Assembly (NCBI RefSeq): GCF_001513955.1
Contig: NZ_KQ948144.1
Span: 1,588,298 to 1,652,297 of the forward strand
Reading direction: 5' to 3'
Source: Streptomyces pseudovenezuelae
GTDB taxonomy: Bacteria > Actinomycetota > Actinomycetes > Streptomycetales > Streptomycetaceae
Length of the DNA: 64,000 nt
Part shown: positions 1 to 8,276 of the stretch, in pieces
Numbering within the stretch: the first letter of the stretch is position 1
How the letters are laid out: the number at the start of each line of letters is the position of its first letter
The notes under the pieces: model-generated
Database searches by the model: none
The model's input: the letters and a program-made list of their open reading frames with translations, nothing else
What the model was told of the DNA's origin: nothing
Made by a program: the position numbers and the translations under genes

Positions 1-1
1 G

Positions 2-313
2 ATCCACTACATGACCAGCGCGCTCGGCGGCCCCGTCCGGGTCGCCCCCTACGCCACCTACGGCACCGACGAGCTGGCCGAGAACATGCTCCACGCCCTC
101 GCGGACCGCTCCGCCTGCCTCCTCCAGAACCACGGCACGATCGCCTACGGGGCGAGTCTGTCCCAGGCCTTCGACCGCACGGCCCAACTGGAATGGATGT
201 GCCACCTGTGGCTCACGGCCCGAGCGGTACCGGGCCTGACCCCCCATCTCCTGACGGAGGAACAGCTGGCGGAGGTGGGGGAGCGGTTGCGGGGGTACGG
301 GCAGCGCGCCTGA
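2..313 (+). CDS. Class II aldolase/adducin family protein, C-terminal part
   Basis: This is the 3' end of a gene that enters from the left edge; the reading frame is open from base 2, so the first ATG inside the window is internal. The visible 103 residues carry the 'QNHGTIAYG' segment typical of the C-terminal half of class II (zinc-dependent) aldolases such as L-fuculose-phosphate aldolase, followed by a helical tail. The family cleaves or decarboxylates phosphorylated sugars. The zinc-binding residues of the N-terminal half are outside the window, so substrate cannot be judged. It ends with TGA, and a 361 bp repeat-rich gap follows. Confidence 0.8.
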   Translation: MHYMTSALGGPVRVAPYATYGTDELAENMLHALADRSACLLQNHGTIAYGASLSQAFDRTAQLEWMCHLWLTARAVPGLTPHLLTEEQLAEVGERLRGYGQRA

Positions 314-362
314 GGGTTCCGGGTCGGGTTGTTCGGCGGGTGCGGGTTCGTTGTGGCCGGTC

Positions 363-621
363 GCGCAGTTCCCCGCGCCCCTGGGTGGGCCATGTGGACG
401 CTCGTGCAGCCGCGTACGGCGAGAAGGGGACGGGGTGGGGGGTGTCCGCCCGCAGCGGCCGGCGTCCGTTACAGGGCCCTGTTGAAACAGCCGAGCCGCC
501 GGACCGAGGACGGATACCCCCCACCCCGGCCCCGACCCACCCACCGAACGGAACGCGCTACACAAGCTCCCACCGGGCCCGCGCAGGCCGCCGCAGGCAT
601 CAGGGGCGCGGGGAACTGCGC
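363..621. repeat. Nested inverted repeats filling a gene-free gap
   Basis: The 361 bp gap at 314-674 has no convincing gene. Bases 363-383 and 601-621 are perfect 21 bp inverted repeats (core CAGTTCCCCGCGCCCCTG). Inside them 431-448 and 511-528 are inverted repeats with one mismatch, and 471-482 is the perfect palindrome ACAGGGCCCTGT. The pairs are nearly concentric, so the region could fold as one long imperfect hairpin. The outer core also occurs at 60868-60937, so it is a dispersed repeat. A degenerate MITE, or two separate repeat copies in opposite orientation, are both possible. Confidence 0.7.
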
Positions 622-674
622 AGGACGCCCGCCCCCACTGGCCGTCACCGACTTCCCCCGCGACACTGAAAGAC

Positions 675-1850
675 GTGCGCACTGTCAAAGCGACGGCCGC
701 TGCCGTCACCGCTGCCCTCGCCGCCGGCGCGGCCGGAATCGTCGCCGGGCGGATCGCCAGCGACGCCGGACTGAAGGCGCCCCCGGGCCGTCCGCTGCCC
801 GGCGAACCCCGGCTCACCGTGCACTCCACCGCGGCCGGCCGCATCGCCCTCACCCGTGACCTCGCCGCCCTCCGCCCCGGGATCTACGGCCTCGCCGGAG
901 ACGGCTCCCACGCCGTCGTGGGCCCCGTCCTCGACGCGGAACCGCACAGCGCCGACACCGTCGTCCGCCGTCTGGAACGCGTCACCCACGGCACCCTGGC
1001 CCCCGGCGACAAGGTCTGGCTCACCCCCAACGCCTACGTCGGCGACCCCGCGTCGACCCTCGGCCTCGACCACACCGACGTCGGTATCCCGGGCGAACTC
1101 GGCGTCCTGCCCGCATGGTTCGTCCCCGGTCAAAGGGACACCTGGGTCATCGCGGTCCACGGCCTCGGCACGACCCGCGAACACGCCCTGAACGTCATGG
1201 AGTTCCTGCACCGCCACCGCTTCCCGGTCCTCGCCCCCGCCCTCCGCGGCGACGTCGGCGCCCCCCGCCCGCCGGACGGCCTGAACCACTTCGGCGAGAC
1301 CGAGTGGCGCGACCTGGACGCGGCCATGCGCCACGCCGTCGGCAACGGCGCCCGCCGACTTGTACTGCTCGGCTGGTCCACCGGCGCCACCATGGCCCTG
1401 CGCGCCGCCGCCCATTCGGGTCTGCGCGACCGGGTCGCAGGCCTCGTCCTGGACTCCCCGGTCCTCAGCTGGGAGCGGACCCTGCGCGCCCTCGCCGCGG
1501 CCCGCCACACCCCCGGCGTCCTCCTCCCGCTGGCGGTGCGCGCGGCACAGGGCCGCACCGGCCTGCCCAGCGACCACTACGGCCTGTACGCCGACCGGAC
1601 CGTCCCCTACGACGACCACGAGGACCGGGCCGACGACATGGGCCCCGACCGGCCCCCGCCGCCGACCCTGATCCTCCACGGCCCGGACGACACGATCGCC
1701 CCCTGGGACCTCTCCCGCCGCCTCACCGCCGCCCACCCCGAGCGGATCGCTCTCCACACCGTCCGCCAGGCCCCCCACGCGGCCATGTGGAACGCCGACC
1801 CGAGCGGCTACGAAGAGGCACTGCGCCGTTTCCTCACCCCCCTGATGTGA
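675..1850 (+). CDS. Alpha/beta hydrolase with N-terminal membrane anchor or signal
   Basis: This 391-residue protein has an Ala/Gly-rich hydrophobic segment at residues 6-27, probably an uncleaved anchor or signal, then an alpha/beta-hydrolase domain from about residue 150. The nucleophile elbow is GWSTG (Ser near residue 234), the likely acid is the Asp in GPDDTIAP (near 337) and the His is in QAPHAA (near 365), so the triad is complete. 'VHGLGTTREH' supplies the oxyanion-hole loop. The first 150 residues match no domain I recognise. The start is GTG at 675; its ribosome binding site is weak (GAAAG), so it could begin slightly later. Substrate unknown; an esterase or peptidase-like hydrolase acting at the membrane is the best description. 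Confidence 0.8.
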   Translation: MRTVKATAAAVTAALAAGAAGIVAGRIASDAGLKAPPGRPLPGEPRLTVHSTAAGRIALTRDLAALRPGIYGLAGDGSHAVVGPVLDAEPHSADTVVRRLERVTHGTLAPGDKVWLTPNAYVGDPASTLGLDHTDVGIPGELGVLPAWFVPGQRDTWVIAVHGLGTTREHALNVMEFLHRHRFPVLAPALRGDVGAPRPPDGLNHFGETEWRDLDAAMRHAVGNGARRLVLLGWSTGATMALRAAAHSGLRDRVAGLVLDSPVLSWERTLRALAAARHTPGVLLPLAVRAAQGRTGLPSDHYGLYADRTVPYDDHEDRADDMGPDRPPPPTLILHGPDDTIAPWDLSRRLTAAHPERIALHTVRQAPHAAMWNADPSGYEEALRRFLTPLM

Positions 1851-2007
1851 CCGCGGGGCGCCCCGGTCCCACAGGTTCCGTTTAAGCCCGTACTACTGGC
1901 CTGATCTCGGCGTATGCCCCTCCGGGCGGCCCCGGTGCCGGACCTCCCCGGGGCCCGCGCGGGCATTCCGTTTGGGTTTTCGGACCGTCAACCGGAAGAC
2001 TGCACCC

Positions 2008-3405
2008 GTGACGTCCCGTATCCCGCGCGACTCCAGGCTCCGACTCGTCCGCCCGCGACCCCTGGCCGCCGCCCCCTCAGCTGTGAACCAACGGCGCCCG
2101 CGCCGCCCCGCGCCCCGCCCCCCGGAGGGCACACCGGCCCCCGCGGAACTGGCCAGAATGGCGCGCAGAGGTCTTGCCGACGCGGCCCGCGTCGCGCACT
2201 GGGCCGACGGTGCCCTGGGCCCCGGCAGGGACGGCACCGGCGATGGCAACGGCACCCTCTCCGACGAGACAGCCGCCCGCGCGGCCGGGGATCTCGGCCT
2301 GACCGCGGCTCAGGTCCGCGCGGACTGGGACACCGCCCGCCTCGCCGGTCTCGTCGAGGTGCACGGCGACGACGCCCGCCCGGGCTGGCGGCTGCGCGCC
2401 TGGGACCGCGACGACAGCGCCGTACTGCGCGGCTGGGTCGCCCTCTTCGACGCCTGGTCGCTGGCCGTCCCGGAACCCGCCGACCGCGAGCCCGCCGCCG
2501 TCGCCGAAGTCGTCTCGGCCATGCCCCAGGTGCTCTCCTTCCTCCAGCTGTCGGCCGGCCCGGTCCCCGTCGAGCAGCTCCTGGACCTCCTGGAGCAGCG
2601 CGTCACCGAACTGCGCACCGAGCGCTGCGAGATCCCCTACGGCCCGCAGCCGGAGCCCGTGGAGGAGCCCGAGGCGGCCGACGCCCCCCTCGCCCCGCTC
2701 CTCGACTGGGCCCTGCGCGCCCTGGCCTCCGTCGGCGCCCTGACCTACGGCGACGGCCAGGCCACCCTGACCCCGCTCGGCAGCTGGGCGGTGTGGGTCA
2801 AGCTGGAGCAGATCTGCGTCGCCGCCCAGAGCCCGGCCGGCAACATCGAGGTGGCCGCCGAGGAGATGCTGCGCGGCTGCGCCCAGCTGCGTCCCAACGC
2901 GGCCCGCGCCGAGTACCGCGCCTGGCTCGCCGCCCGCCCCGTCGGCAGCGCGGTCACCGAGCTGCTCGGCGCCGCCCGCGGCGACGACGCCCTGCTGCGC
3001 GGCCTCGCCTTCGAGGCCCTGCGCGTCGTCGGCGCCCCGGCCGAGCCCGACGTCCGCTCCGTGGCCGACGAGCCCACCCTGCGGCCGTACGCGCTGCTGT
3101 GGCTGGCCGAGCACGACGGGATCGACCCGGAGGACGCCCACGAGGTGCTCACCCGGGAGGAGGCCACCTGGCTGTGGGTCGACACGGCTGCCGCCGTCGC
3201 GGACCATGGCGAGGCCCCCATGCTGGTGCGGCACCTGGAGTCGGCCCTCCAGCCGACCGTCCCCCGACTGCTCGACGAGGTACGGGCCGTCGGTCATCCG
3301 CGCACCGTGCAGGTGCTGGTCGCCCTCGCCGCCGCCCACCCCGACCCGGCCCTCGCCAAGGCCGTCCGCCGGGCCGCCTTCCAGGTGCACACCGGCGGCA
3401 GCTGA
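2008..3405 (+). CDS. Conserved hypothetical protein, 465 residues
   Basis: I do not recognise this gene. The protein begins with about 40 Arg/Pro-rich residues, then a helical domain with a winged-helix-like stretch (LTAAQVRADWDTARLAGLV) and acidic, Leu/Ala-rich helices to the end; the last 100 residues resemble HEAT-type repeats (PRTVQVLVALAAAHPDPALA). There are no membrane spans, cysteines or catalytic motifs. GTG at 2008 is preferred because GGAAG lies 9 bases upstream; an in-frame TTG at 1972 would add 12 residues. It stands alone, convergent with the VOC gene 7 bp downstream. Confidence 0.75.
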   Translation: MTSRIPRDSRLRLVRPRPLAAAPSAVNQRRPRRPAPRPPEGTPAPAELARMARRGLADAARVAHWADGALGPGRDGTGDGNGTLSDETAARAAGDLGLTAAQVRADWDTARLAGLVEVHGDDARPGWRLRAWDRDDSAVLRGWVALFDAWSLAVPEPADREPAAVAEVVSAMPQVLSFLQLSAGPVPVEQLLDLLEQRVTELRTERCEIPYGPQPEPVEEPEAADAPLAPLLDWALRALASVGALTYGDGQATLTPLGSWAVWVKLEQICVAAQSPAGNIEVAAEEMLRGCAQLRPNAARAEYRAWLAARPVGSAVTELLGAARGDDALLRGLAFEALRVVGAPAEPDVRSVADEPTLRPYALLWLAEHDGIDPEDAHEVLTREEATWLWVDTAAAVADHGEAPMLVRHLESALQPTVPRLLDEVRAVGHPRTVQVLVALAAAHPDPALAKAVRRAAFQVHTGGS

Positions 3406-3412
3406 AGGACGC

Positions 3413-3826
3413 TCAGCCCGCCGTGTCGGGGGCGTACGTCCCGAAGCTCCACACATTGCCCTCGGCGTCCCGGGCCATGTAGTCCCGGGAGCCGTAGTCC
3501 TGGTCCGTCGGGGGCATCAGGATCTCCGCGCCGTGCTCCACGGCGCGGCGGTGGTGCGCGTCCACGTCGTCCACCACGACGTACACCCCGGAAGGGCCCG
3601 CGTCCTTCATCAGCTTGTCGTAGGCGCTGCCGGTGCCCTTGGAACCGAGCATCACCGCGCCGTTGCCCTGGACCAGCTCGGCGTGGCTCACCAGGCCGTC
3701 CTCGCCCTCGTACACCGCGAGTTCGGTGAAGCCGAAGGCCTCCGTCAGCTGTCTGATCGCCGCCTTCGCGTCCGTGTACAGCAGTGCCGGGTAGATGCTC
3801 GGACGCCCACCGCTCGTGCCTGCCAT
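3413..3826 (-). CDS. VOC family protein (glyoxalase/bleomycin-resistance fold)
   Basis: This 137-residue protein has the paired beta-alpha-beta-beta-beta modules of the vicinal oxygen chelate fold, with the late 'SRDYMARDAEGNVWSFGTY' strand typical of the PhnB/glyoxalase-like branch. Such proteins bind a metal or a hydrophobic ligand; most Streptomyces members have no assigned substrate. The ATG at 3826 is chosen because GAGGGAG lies 8 bases upstream; an in-frame start ten residues earlier has no such site. The gene is convergent with the hypothetical gene on its left and diverges from nothing. Confidence 0.85.
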   Translation of the reverse strand: MAGTSGGRPSIYPALLYTDAKAAIRQLTEAFGFTELAVYEGEDGLVSHAELVQGNGAVMLGSKGTGSAYDKLMKDAGPSGVYVVVDDVDAHHRRAVEHGAEILMPPTDQDYGSRDYMARDAEGNVWSFGTYAPDTAG

Positions 3827-3920
3827 GCCGATCACTCCCTCGCGACCAGAAGTCACCCATCCCCTCTGTCGTCCAGTCTCGCAGCGACCACCGACAACGG
3901 CCTCCGCACCGGCGCGACCC

Positions 3921-4811
3921 TCACCGGAACGTGTCGCACCGCGTCATGTCGCCGGACTCGTAACCCTGCCGGAACCAGCTCTGCCGCTGCTGCGCCGACC
4001 CGTGCGTCCACGACTCCGGTGTCACCCGCCCCTGGAACCGCTCCTGGATCCGGTCGTCGCCCACGGCAGCCGCCGCGTCCAGGCCGTCGGCGATGTCCGC
4101 GTCCGTGAGGCTGGTGATGAGCGGCCGACCCGTCGACTCGTCCTTCGTCGTGGTCGCGTGACGCGCCCACACCCCGGCGTAGCAGTCCGCCTGGAGCTCC
4201 ACCCGCACCGCGTTGCTGCCGGCGCCGGTCCGCCCGTCCTGCGACCGGCTCAGCGTGCCCGTCAGGTCCTGCACGTGATGCCCGTACTCGTGCGCCACCA
4301 CGTAGGCCTGCGCGAACGGCCCGCCGCTCGCCCCGAACTTCGACCGCAGCTCGTCGAAGAACCCGAGGTCGAGATAGACCTTCCGGTCGCCCGGGCAGTA
4401 GAACGGCCCGACCGCCGAGGTCGCCGAGCCGCACGCCGTGCCGACCCGCTCACCGAAGAGGACCGTGGGGGAGGGGGTGTACGTGCCGCTGCGCCGCTCG
4501 AACTCCTGGTCCCAGTAGTCCTGCACGCTGTTGACCACCGCCACCGTCCGGCAGTCGTCGCGCGTGTTCGCGTCCTGCCCGGTCCGGCAGCTCCGTTCGA
4601 CCTCGGCGAGACCGGAGGCCGTGGCCGCGGGCGGGCCGCCGCCGTCGGTGAGGCCGAGCTGGTCGGGACCGACGCCGAGGAAGAGACCGAGGAGCAGGAC
4701 GATCAGTCCACCGATGCCACCGCCGACGGTCGCCTTCCCGCCCGGGATGCGGCTGCCGCGCACGTCCTGCACCTCGGAGGTGTCCAGCCTGGCGTCGTCG
4801 TCGAACTGCAT
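3921..4811 (-). CDS. Neutral zinc metallopeptidase, YpfJ family
   Basis: This 296-residue membrane-anchored metalloprotease belongs to the YpfJ/Zn_peptidase family. A cytoplasmic acidic N-terminus ([10 protein letters not shown]) precedes one transmembrane helix at about residues 29-47; the rest lies outside. The zinc site is HEYGHH near residue 174, with the glutamate of the later 'ELQADCYAG' helix as third ligand, the usual family arrangement. Four cysteines in the exported part could form disulfides. ATG at 4811 follows GGAGGGCGG. Substrates of the family are not known. It diverges from the ABC-F gene across a 263 bp gap. Confidence 0.9.
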   Translation of the reverse strand: MQFDDDARLDTSEVQDVRGSRIPGGKATVGGGIGGLIVLLLGLFLGVGPDQLGLTDGGGPPAATASGLAEVERSCRTGQDANTRDDCRTVAVVNSVQDYWDQEFERRSGTYTPSPTVLFGERVGTACGSATSAVGPFYCPGDRKVYLDLGFFDELRSKFGASGGPFAQAYVVAHEYGHHVQDLTGTLSRSQDGRTGAGSNAVRVELQADCYAGVWARHATTTKDESTGRPLITSLTDADIADGLDAAAAVGDDRIQERFQGRVTPESWTHGSAQQRQSWFRQGYESGDMTRCDTFR

Positions 4812-4978
4812 GGAGACCGCCCTCCGCGTGCACCGGCCCCCGCTGGGCATCCTCGCCCGGCGGCCCCTCTCCGGCCTCGGACACGCATCCGAACGAGGGA
4901 CCGCGGGGGATCGACCGGATACCCGGAGCGAGACCAAGCGAACACCCGAACGCAGAAAAAGTGCTTGCACGCCCCCGT

Positions 4979-4984
4979 TAGACT
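4979..4984 (+). promoter_or_regulatory. Predicted -10 box for a leaderless transcript
   Basis: TAGACT fits the Streptomyces vegetative -10 consensus. A transcript starting seven bases downstream would begin at the A of the ATG at 4991. No good -35 hexamer is present at the proper distance (best is AAAAAG-like), so the promoter is a prediction only. Confidence 0.4.
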
Positions 4985-4990
4985 TGGCCC

Positions 4991-5014
4991 ATGGCCATTC
5001 TCCTCGCGCATTAG
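4991..5014 (+). CDS. Possible leader peptide MAILLAH upstream of the ABC-F gene
   Basis: ATG GCC ATT CTC CTC GCG CAT TAG encodes seven residues and ends 60 bp before the ABC-F start. It lies exactly where a leaderless transcript from TAGACT would begin. Behind it two mutually exclusive short stems are possible: GACG/CGTC within 5015-5029 and GGCGG/CCGCC within 5017-5038. Translation-dependent attenuation is known for several antibiotic-responsive ABC-F genes, which makes a regulatory leader plausible. Whether it is translated is not shown by the sequence. Confidence 0.35.
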   Translation: MAILLAH

Positions 5015-5074
5015 ACGGCGGGAACGTCCTCAGCCGCCCACCCGTCAATCCCGAATCCGCCCTGGAGTCTGTCC

Positions 5075-6673
5075 GTGATCTCCGCCTCCGGTATCGAGCT
5101 GCGCGCCGGCGCCCGAGTCCTCATCGAGTCCGCCACCTTCCGAGTCGCCAAGGGCGACCGCATCGGCCTGGTCGGCCGCAACGGCGCGGGGAAGACCACC
5201 CTCACCAAGTGCCTGGCCGGCGAGGGCATCCCCGCCGCGGGCCAGATCACCCGCTCCGGCGAGGTCGGCTACCTCCCCCAGGACCCCCGCACCGGCGACC
5301 TCGACGTCCTCGCCCGCGACCGCATCCTCTCCGCGCGCGGCCTCGACATCCTGCTGAAGAAGATGCGCGACAACGAGCAGCGCATCGCCAACGGCAGCGG
5401 TGCCACCCGGGACAAGGCCCTGCGCCAGTACGAGCGCCAGGAGACGGAGTTCCTCACCAAGGGCGGGTACGCCGCCGAGGCCGAGGCCGCCACCATCGCC
5501 GCCGCGCTGAACCTCCCCGACCGGGTGCTGGGCCAGCCCCTGCACACCCTCTCCGGTGGTCAGCGCCGCCGTATCGAACTGGCCCGGATCCTCTTCTCCG
5601 ACGCCGACACCCTGCTCCTCGACGAGCCGACCAACCACCTCGACGCCGACTCGATCATCTGGCTGCGCGACTACCTCAAGACCTACCGCGGCGGCTTCAT
5701 CGTGATCTCCCACGACGTAGACCTGGTCGAGACGGTCGTCAACAAGGTGTTCTACCTGGACGCCAACCGGGCGCAGATCGACGTCTACAACATGGGCTGG
5801 AAGCTCTACCAGCAGCAGCGCGAGGCCGACGAGAAGCGCAGGAAGCGCGAGCGGCAGAACGCCGAGAAGAAGGCCGCCGCCCTGCACTCGCAGGCCGACA
5901 AGATGCGCGCCAAGGCCACCAAGACGGTCGCCGCGCAGAACATGGCCAAGCGTGCCGACCGGCTGCTCGCCGGCCTCGACGCGGTGCGCCAGCAGGACAA
6001 GGTCGCCAAGCTGCGCTTCCCCGAGCCCGCGCCCTGCGGCAAGACCCCGCTGATGGCGGAGGGCCTGTCGAAGTCGTACGGCTCGCTGGAGATCTTCACC
6101 GACGTCGACCTGGCCATCGACAAGGGTTCCCGGGTGGTCATCCTGGGCCTCAACGGCGCGGGCAAGACCACCCTGCTGCGGCTGCTCGCCGGCACCGAGC
6201 AGCCGGACACCGGCGCGGTCGTGCCCGGCCACGGCCTCAAGCTCGGCTACTACGCCCAGGAGCACGAGACGCTCGACCCGGAGCGCACGGTCCTGGAGAA
6301 CATGCGCTCGGCGGCCCCCGACCTCGACCTCGTCGAGGTGCGCAAGACGCTCGGCTCGTTCCTGTTCTCCGGCGACGACGTCGACAAGCCGGCCGGAGTC
6401 CTCTCCGGCGGTGAGAAGACCCGTCTCGCGCTCGCCACCCTGGTCGTCTCCTCGGCGAACGTCCTGCTCCTCGACGAGCCCACCAACAACCTCGACCCGG
6501 CCAGCCGCGAGGAGATCCTCGGCGCCCTGCGCACCTACAAGGGCGCGGTCGTGCTGGTCACCCACGACGAGGGCGCCGTCGAGGCGCTCCAGCCGGAGCG
6601 GATCATCCTGCTGCCGGACGGCGTCGAGGACCTGTGGGGCGCGGACTACGCGGATCTCGTCGCCCTCGCCTGA
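5075..6673 (+). CDS. ABC-F family ATP-binding protein (ribosome-associated)
   Basis: This 532-residue soluble protein carries two ABC ATPase domains and no membrane segment, the ABC-F layout. Walker A motifs GRNGAGKTT (near residue 35) and GLNGAGKTT (near 358), signatures LSGGQRRR and LSGGEKTR, and Walker B/D-loops [11 protein letters not shown] and [11 protein letters not shown] are intact. The Lys/Arg-rich linker at about 245-310 ([14 protein letters not shown]) corresponds to the P-site tRNA-interaction motif. ABC-F proteins act on the ribosome E site, as translation factors or antibiotic-protection proteins. The context does not decide which; no antibiotic cluster is nearby. GTG at 5075 is the start, behind a possible leader peptide at 4991. 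Confidence 0.9.
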   Translation: MISASGIELRAGARVLIESATFRVAKGDRIGLVGRNGAGKTTLTKCLAGEGIPAAGQITRSGEVGYLPQDPRTGDLDVLARDRILSARGLDILLKKMRDNEQRIANGSGATRDKALRQYERQETEFLTKGGYAAEAEAATIAAALNLPDRVLGQPLHTLSGGQRRRIELARILFSDADTLLLDEPTNHLDADSIIWLRDYLKTYRGGFIVISHDVDLVETVVNKVFYLDANRAQIDVYNMGWKLYQQQREADEKRRKRERQNAEKKAAALHSQADKMRAKATKTVAAQNMAKRADRLLAGLDAVRQQDKVAKLRFPEPAPCGKTPLMAEGLSKSYGSLEIFTDVDLAIDKGSRVVILGLNGAGKTTLLRLLAGTEQPDTGAVVPGHGLKLGYYAQEHETLDPERTVLENMRSAAPDLDLVEVRKTLGSFLFSGDDVDKPAGVLSGGEKTRLALATLVVSSANVLLLDEPTNNLDPASREEILGALRTYKGAVVLVTHDEGAVEALQPERIILLPDGVEDLWGADYADLVALA

Positions 6674-6688
6674 CCGTCGGTGCCGCGT

Positions 6689-6988
6689 GATCGAATGCGT
6701 GATCAACGGCGTATGGATCATTCGGCCCACCGGTGATCCACCATCTGTGTGAGATCTCCTCGTACCGAGGTGTGTCCTACATCGATTTCACGGCCGAGTC
6801 CTTTATCGACAAGGGCTCGGCCGTCGTGCGTCTCTGACCTGGCCTTTCACAAAGGAACCCGTTCGGCGGTACGAACGCGCCCGGGTGGAATCCCGGATTC
6901 CGCATGTGGGGACCCGCTCCTGTCGTCAAAACCAGGTCTTACGGACCTTGCCGAATGGGTGGCCATGAACGCCCGGAGGGGTGATCAT
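6689..6988. promoter_or_regulatory. Cluster of GATC sites upstream of gbn
   Basis: In the 352 bp gene-free stretch 6674-7025, GATC occurs at 6689, 6701, 6716, 6735, 6753 and 6983. Those at 6716 and 6983 read GATCAT, which fits the GATCWT motif I recall for Gbn. The site at 6983 lies about 40 bp before the gbn start codon. Autogenous binding by Gbn is therefore plausible. No other gene is visible in this stretch. Confidence 0.4.
6790..6824 (+). terminator. Hairpin terminator downstream of the ABC-F gene
   Basis: ACGGCCGAG (6790-6798) and CTCGGCCGT (6816-6824) form a perfect 9 bp stem, extended by CCTT/AAGG in the loop. There is no U-tract, as is common for Streptomyces terminators. It lies 117 bp beyond the ABC-F stop and 200 bp before gbn. 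Confidence 0.55.
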
Positions 6989-7025
6989 GAGAGAACCAGA
7001 GCGCACTTCCCATGAGGAGGCACGG

Positions 7026-7247
7026 GTGGCCGAGACTCTGAAGAAGGGCAGCCGGGTAACCGGCGCCGCGCGCGACAAGCTCGCGGCAGACCTGAAGAAG
7101 AAGTACGACTCCGGTGCGAGCATTCGGGCACTGGCCGAGGAAACCGGCCGCTCGTATGGCTTCGTCCACCGGATGCTCAGCGAATCGGGCGTCACGCTTC
7201 GTGGGCGTGGCGGAGCGACGCGGGGCAAGAAGGCCGCATCGTCCTGA
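7026..7247 (+). CDS. gbn: Gbn-like GATC-binding nucleoid-associated protein
   Basis: This 73-residue basic protein has one helix-turn-helix (SIRALAEETGRSYGFVHRML, residues about 31-50) between a Lys-rich N-terminal part and a Gly/Arg/Lys tail. It matches in size and sequence, from memory, the S. coelicolor nucleoid-associated protein Gbn (SCO1839), which binds GATCWT motifs genome-wide with little effect on DNA shape and influences the timing of development. GTG at 7026 is chosen because GAGGAGG lies 5 bases upstream; an upstream in-frame ATG at 6981 would add 15 unrelated residues. It is monocistronic: a terminator hairpin precedes it and a long perfect hairpin follows at 7277. GATC sites cluster upstream. 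Confidence 0.88.
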   Translation: MAETLKKGSRVTGAARDKLAADLKKKYDSGASIRALAEETGRSYGFVHRMLSESGVTLRGRGGATRGKKAASS

Positions 7248-7276
7248 TCCGGGCGGGCCATCGGCTTCGACGGTGG

Positions 7277-7308
7277 CCACCCGGTCGGTCGGACGACCGA
7301 CCGGGTGG
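7277..7308 (+). terminator. Near-continuous 15 bp perfect hairpin after gbn
   Basis: Bases 7277-7291 and 7294-7308 are perfectly complementary (CCACCCGGTCGGTCG and its complement) around GA, giving a 32 bp near-palindrome. It begins 30 bp after the gbn stop and 70 bp before the next start. A strong terminator is the simplest reading; a dyad operator for the downstream gene cannot be excluded. Confidence 0.7.
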
Positions 7309-7377
7309 TTACTGTGCAGTCACTTAGCTGTGCCGTTCCGCGGCACGGCGGATGACCGCACTCATCGGAGGCGCCCC

Positions 7378-8190
7378 ATGGCGACGTCCGGCCAGGATGG
7401 CCAGGAACTCGTTCCCCTGCTCGACAAGGACGGCGTACGGCTCACCGTCGAGGACACCCTCGCCACGGTGACGCTGACCAACCCCGCCAAGCGCAACGCC
7501 CAGAGCCCCGCTCTGTGGCGCGCGCTCGCCGAGGCCGGCCGGCTGGTGCCGGGCTCCGTCCGGGTCGTGGTGCTGCGTGGCGAAGGCAAGTCCTTCTCCG
7601 CCGGCCTCGACCGGCAGATGTTCACGCCGGAGGGGATCGAGGGCGAGCCGTCGTTCATCGATCTCGCCCGCAGTGGTGACGCCGAACTCGACGCCGCCAT
7701 CGCCCAGTTCCAGGAGGGCTTCACCTGGTGGCGGCGCAGTGACGTCGTGTCCATCGCCGCCGTCCAGGGGCATGCCATCGGGGCGGGCTTCCAGCTGGCC
7801 CTCGCCTGTGATCTGCGCGTAGTCGCCGACGACGTGCAGTTCGCCATGCGCGAGACCAGCCTGGGCCTGGTTCCCGACCTCACCGGCACCCACCCCCTGG
7901 TGGGCCTCGTCGGCTACGCCCGGGCGCTGGAGATCTGCGCCACCGGGCGCTTCGTGACGGCCGAGGAGGCCGTGAGCACCGGCCTCGCCAACGTCGCCGT
8001 CCCCCTGGACCAGCTCGACGCGGCCGTCCACGACCTGGCGGCCGCACTTCTGTCCGCACCCCGCGACGCCGTCATCGAGACCAAGGCGCTGCTGCGCGGC
8101 GCCCAGGACCGTACCTACGACGAGCAGCGCGGCGCCGAGCGCGCGGCCCAGACCCGGCGGCTGCGGGACCTCGCCGGAGTCGGCGACTAG
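7378..8190 (+). CDS. Enoyl-CoA hydratase/isomerase family protein
   Basis: This 270-residue protein of the crotonase superfamily has the two CoA-ester oxyanion-hole segments GKSFSAGLD and GHAIGAGFQLALACDLR, and the C-terminal helical region of the family. Members hydrate, isomerise or cleave acyl-CoA thioesters. The usual first catalytic glutamate is not obvious at its normal position after the second segment, while 'MRETSLGLVPDLTGT' has an acidic residue, so the reaction cannot be fixed. ATG at 7378 follows CGGAGG. Its TAG stop coincides with the left CTAG of the MITE-like element at 8191. Confidence 0.85.
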   Translation: MATSGQDGQELVPLLDKDGVRLTVEDTLATVTLTNPAKRNAQSPALWRALAEAGRLVPGSVRVVVLRGEGKSFSAGLDRQMFTPEGIEGEPSFIDLARSGDAELDAAIAQFQEGFTWWRRSDVVSIAAVQGHAIGAGFQLALACDLRVVADDVQFAMRETSLGLVPDLTGTHPLVGLVGYARALEICATGRFVTAEEAVSTGLANVAVPLDQLDAAVHDLAAALLSAPRDAVIETKALLRGAQDRTYDEQRGAERAAQTRRLRDLAGVGD

Positions 8191-8276
8191 GGCCTGTCGT
8201 TTGGATCAGGCCGGCCGTGAGGTGCGGTGCTTTTCTGCCGACGCGACGCCGGGCTGATCCAAACGACAGGCCCTAG
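8187..8276. mobile_element. MITE-like element, copy 1, flanked by CTAG
   Basis: Bases 8191-8272 (82 bp) have perfect 19 bp terminal inverted repeats, GGCCTGTCGTTTGGATCAG and its complement, and are bounded by CTAG on both sides (8187-8190 and 8273-8276), as expected for a 4 bp target duplication. It has no coding capacity. An almost identical copy lies inverted at 34215-34300; the internal difference is a 4 bp GAGC insertion there. The left CTAG gives the TAG stop of the enoyl-CoA hydratase gene, and the right one gives the stop of the convergent gene. CTAG targets fit IS5-type transposases, but no transposase is in the window. It may also serve as a two-way terminator. Confidence 0.75.

Noticed and set aside
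1115..1885. Long Arg/Pro-rich open frames in alternative frames across the hydrolase gene and many similar ones elsewhere
   Set aside because: Their composition (Arg, Pro, Gly runs) and lack of ribosome binding sites are typical of wrong-frame reading in very GC-rich DNA; the chosen genes have proper domains and codon bias.
5005..5014. Shared string CCTCGCGCATTAG at the leader peptide and at about 16469
   Set aside because: At the second place the reading frame differs and no peptide ends there, so the match is probably chance.
7277..7308. Reading the hairpin after gbn as an insertion sequence end
   Set aside because: There is no second copy and no flanking duplication; terminator is simpler.
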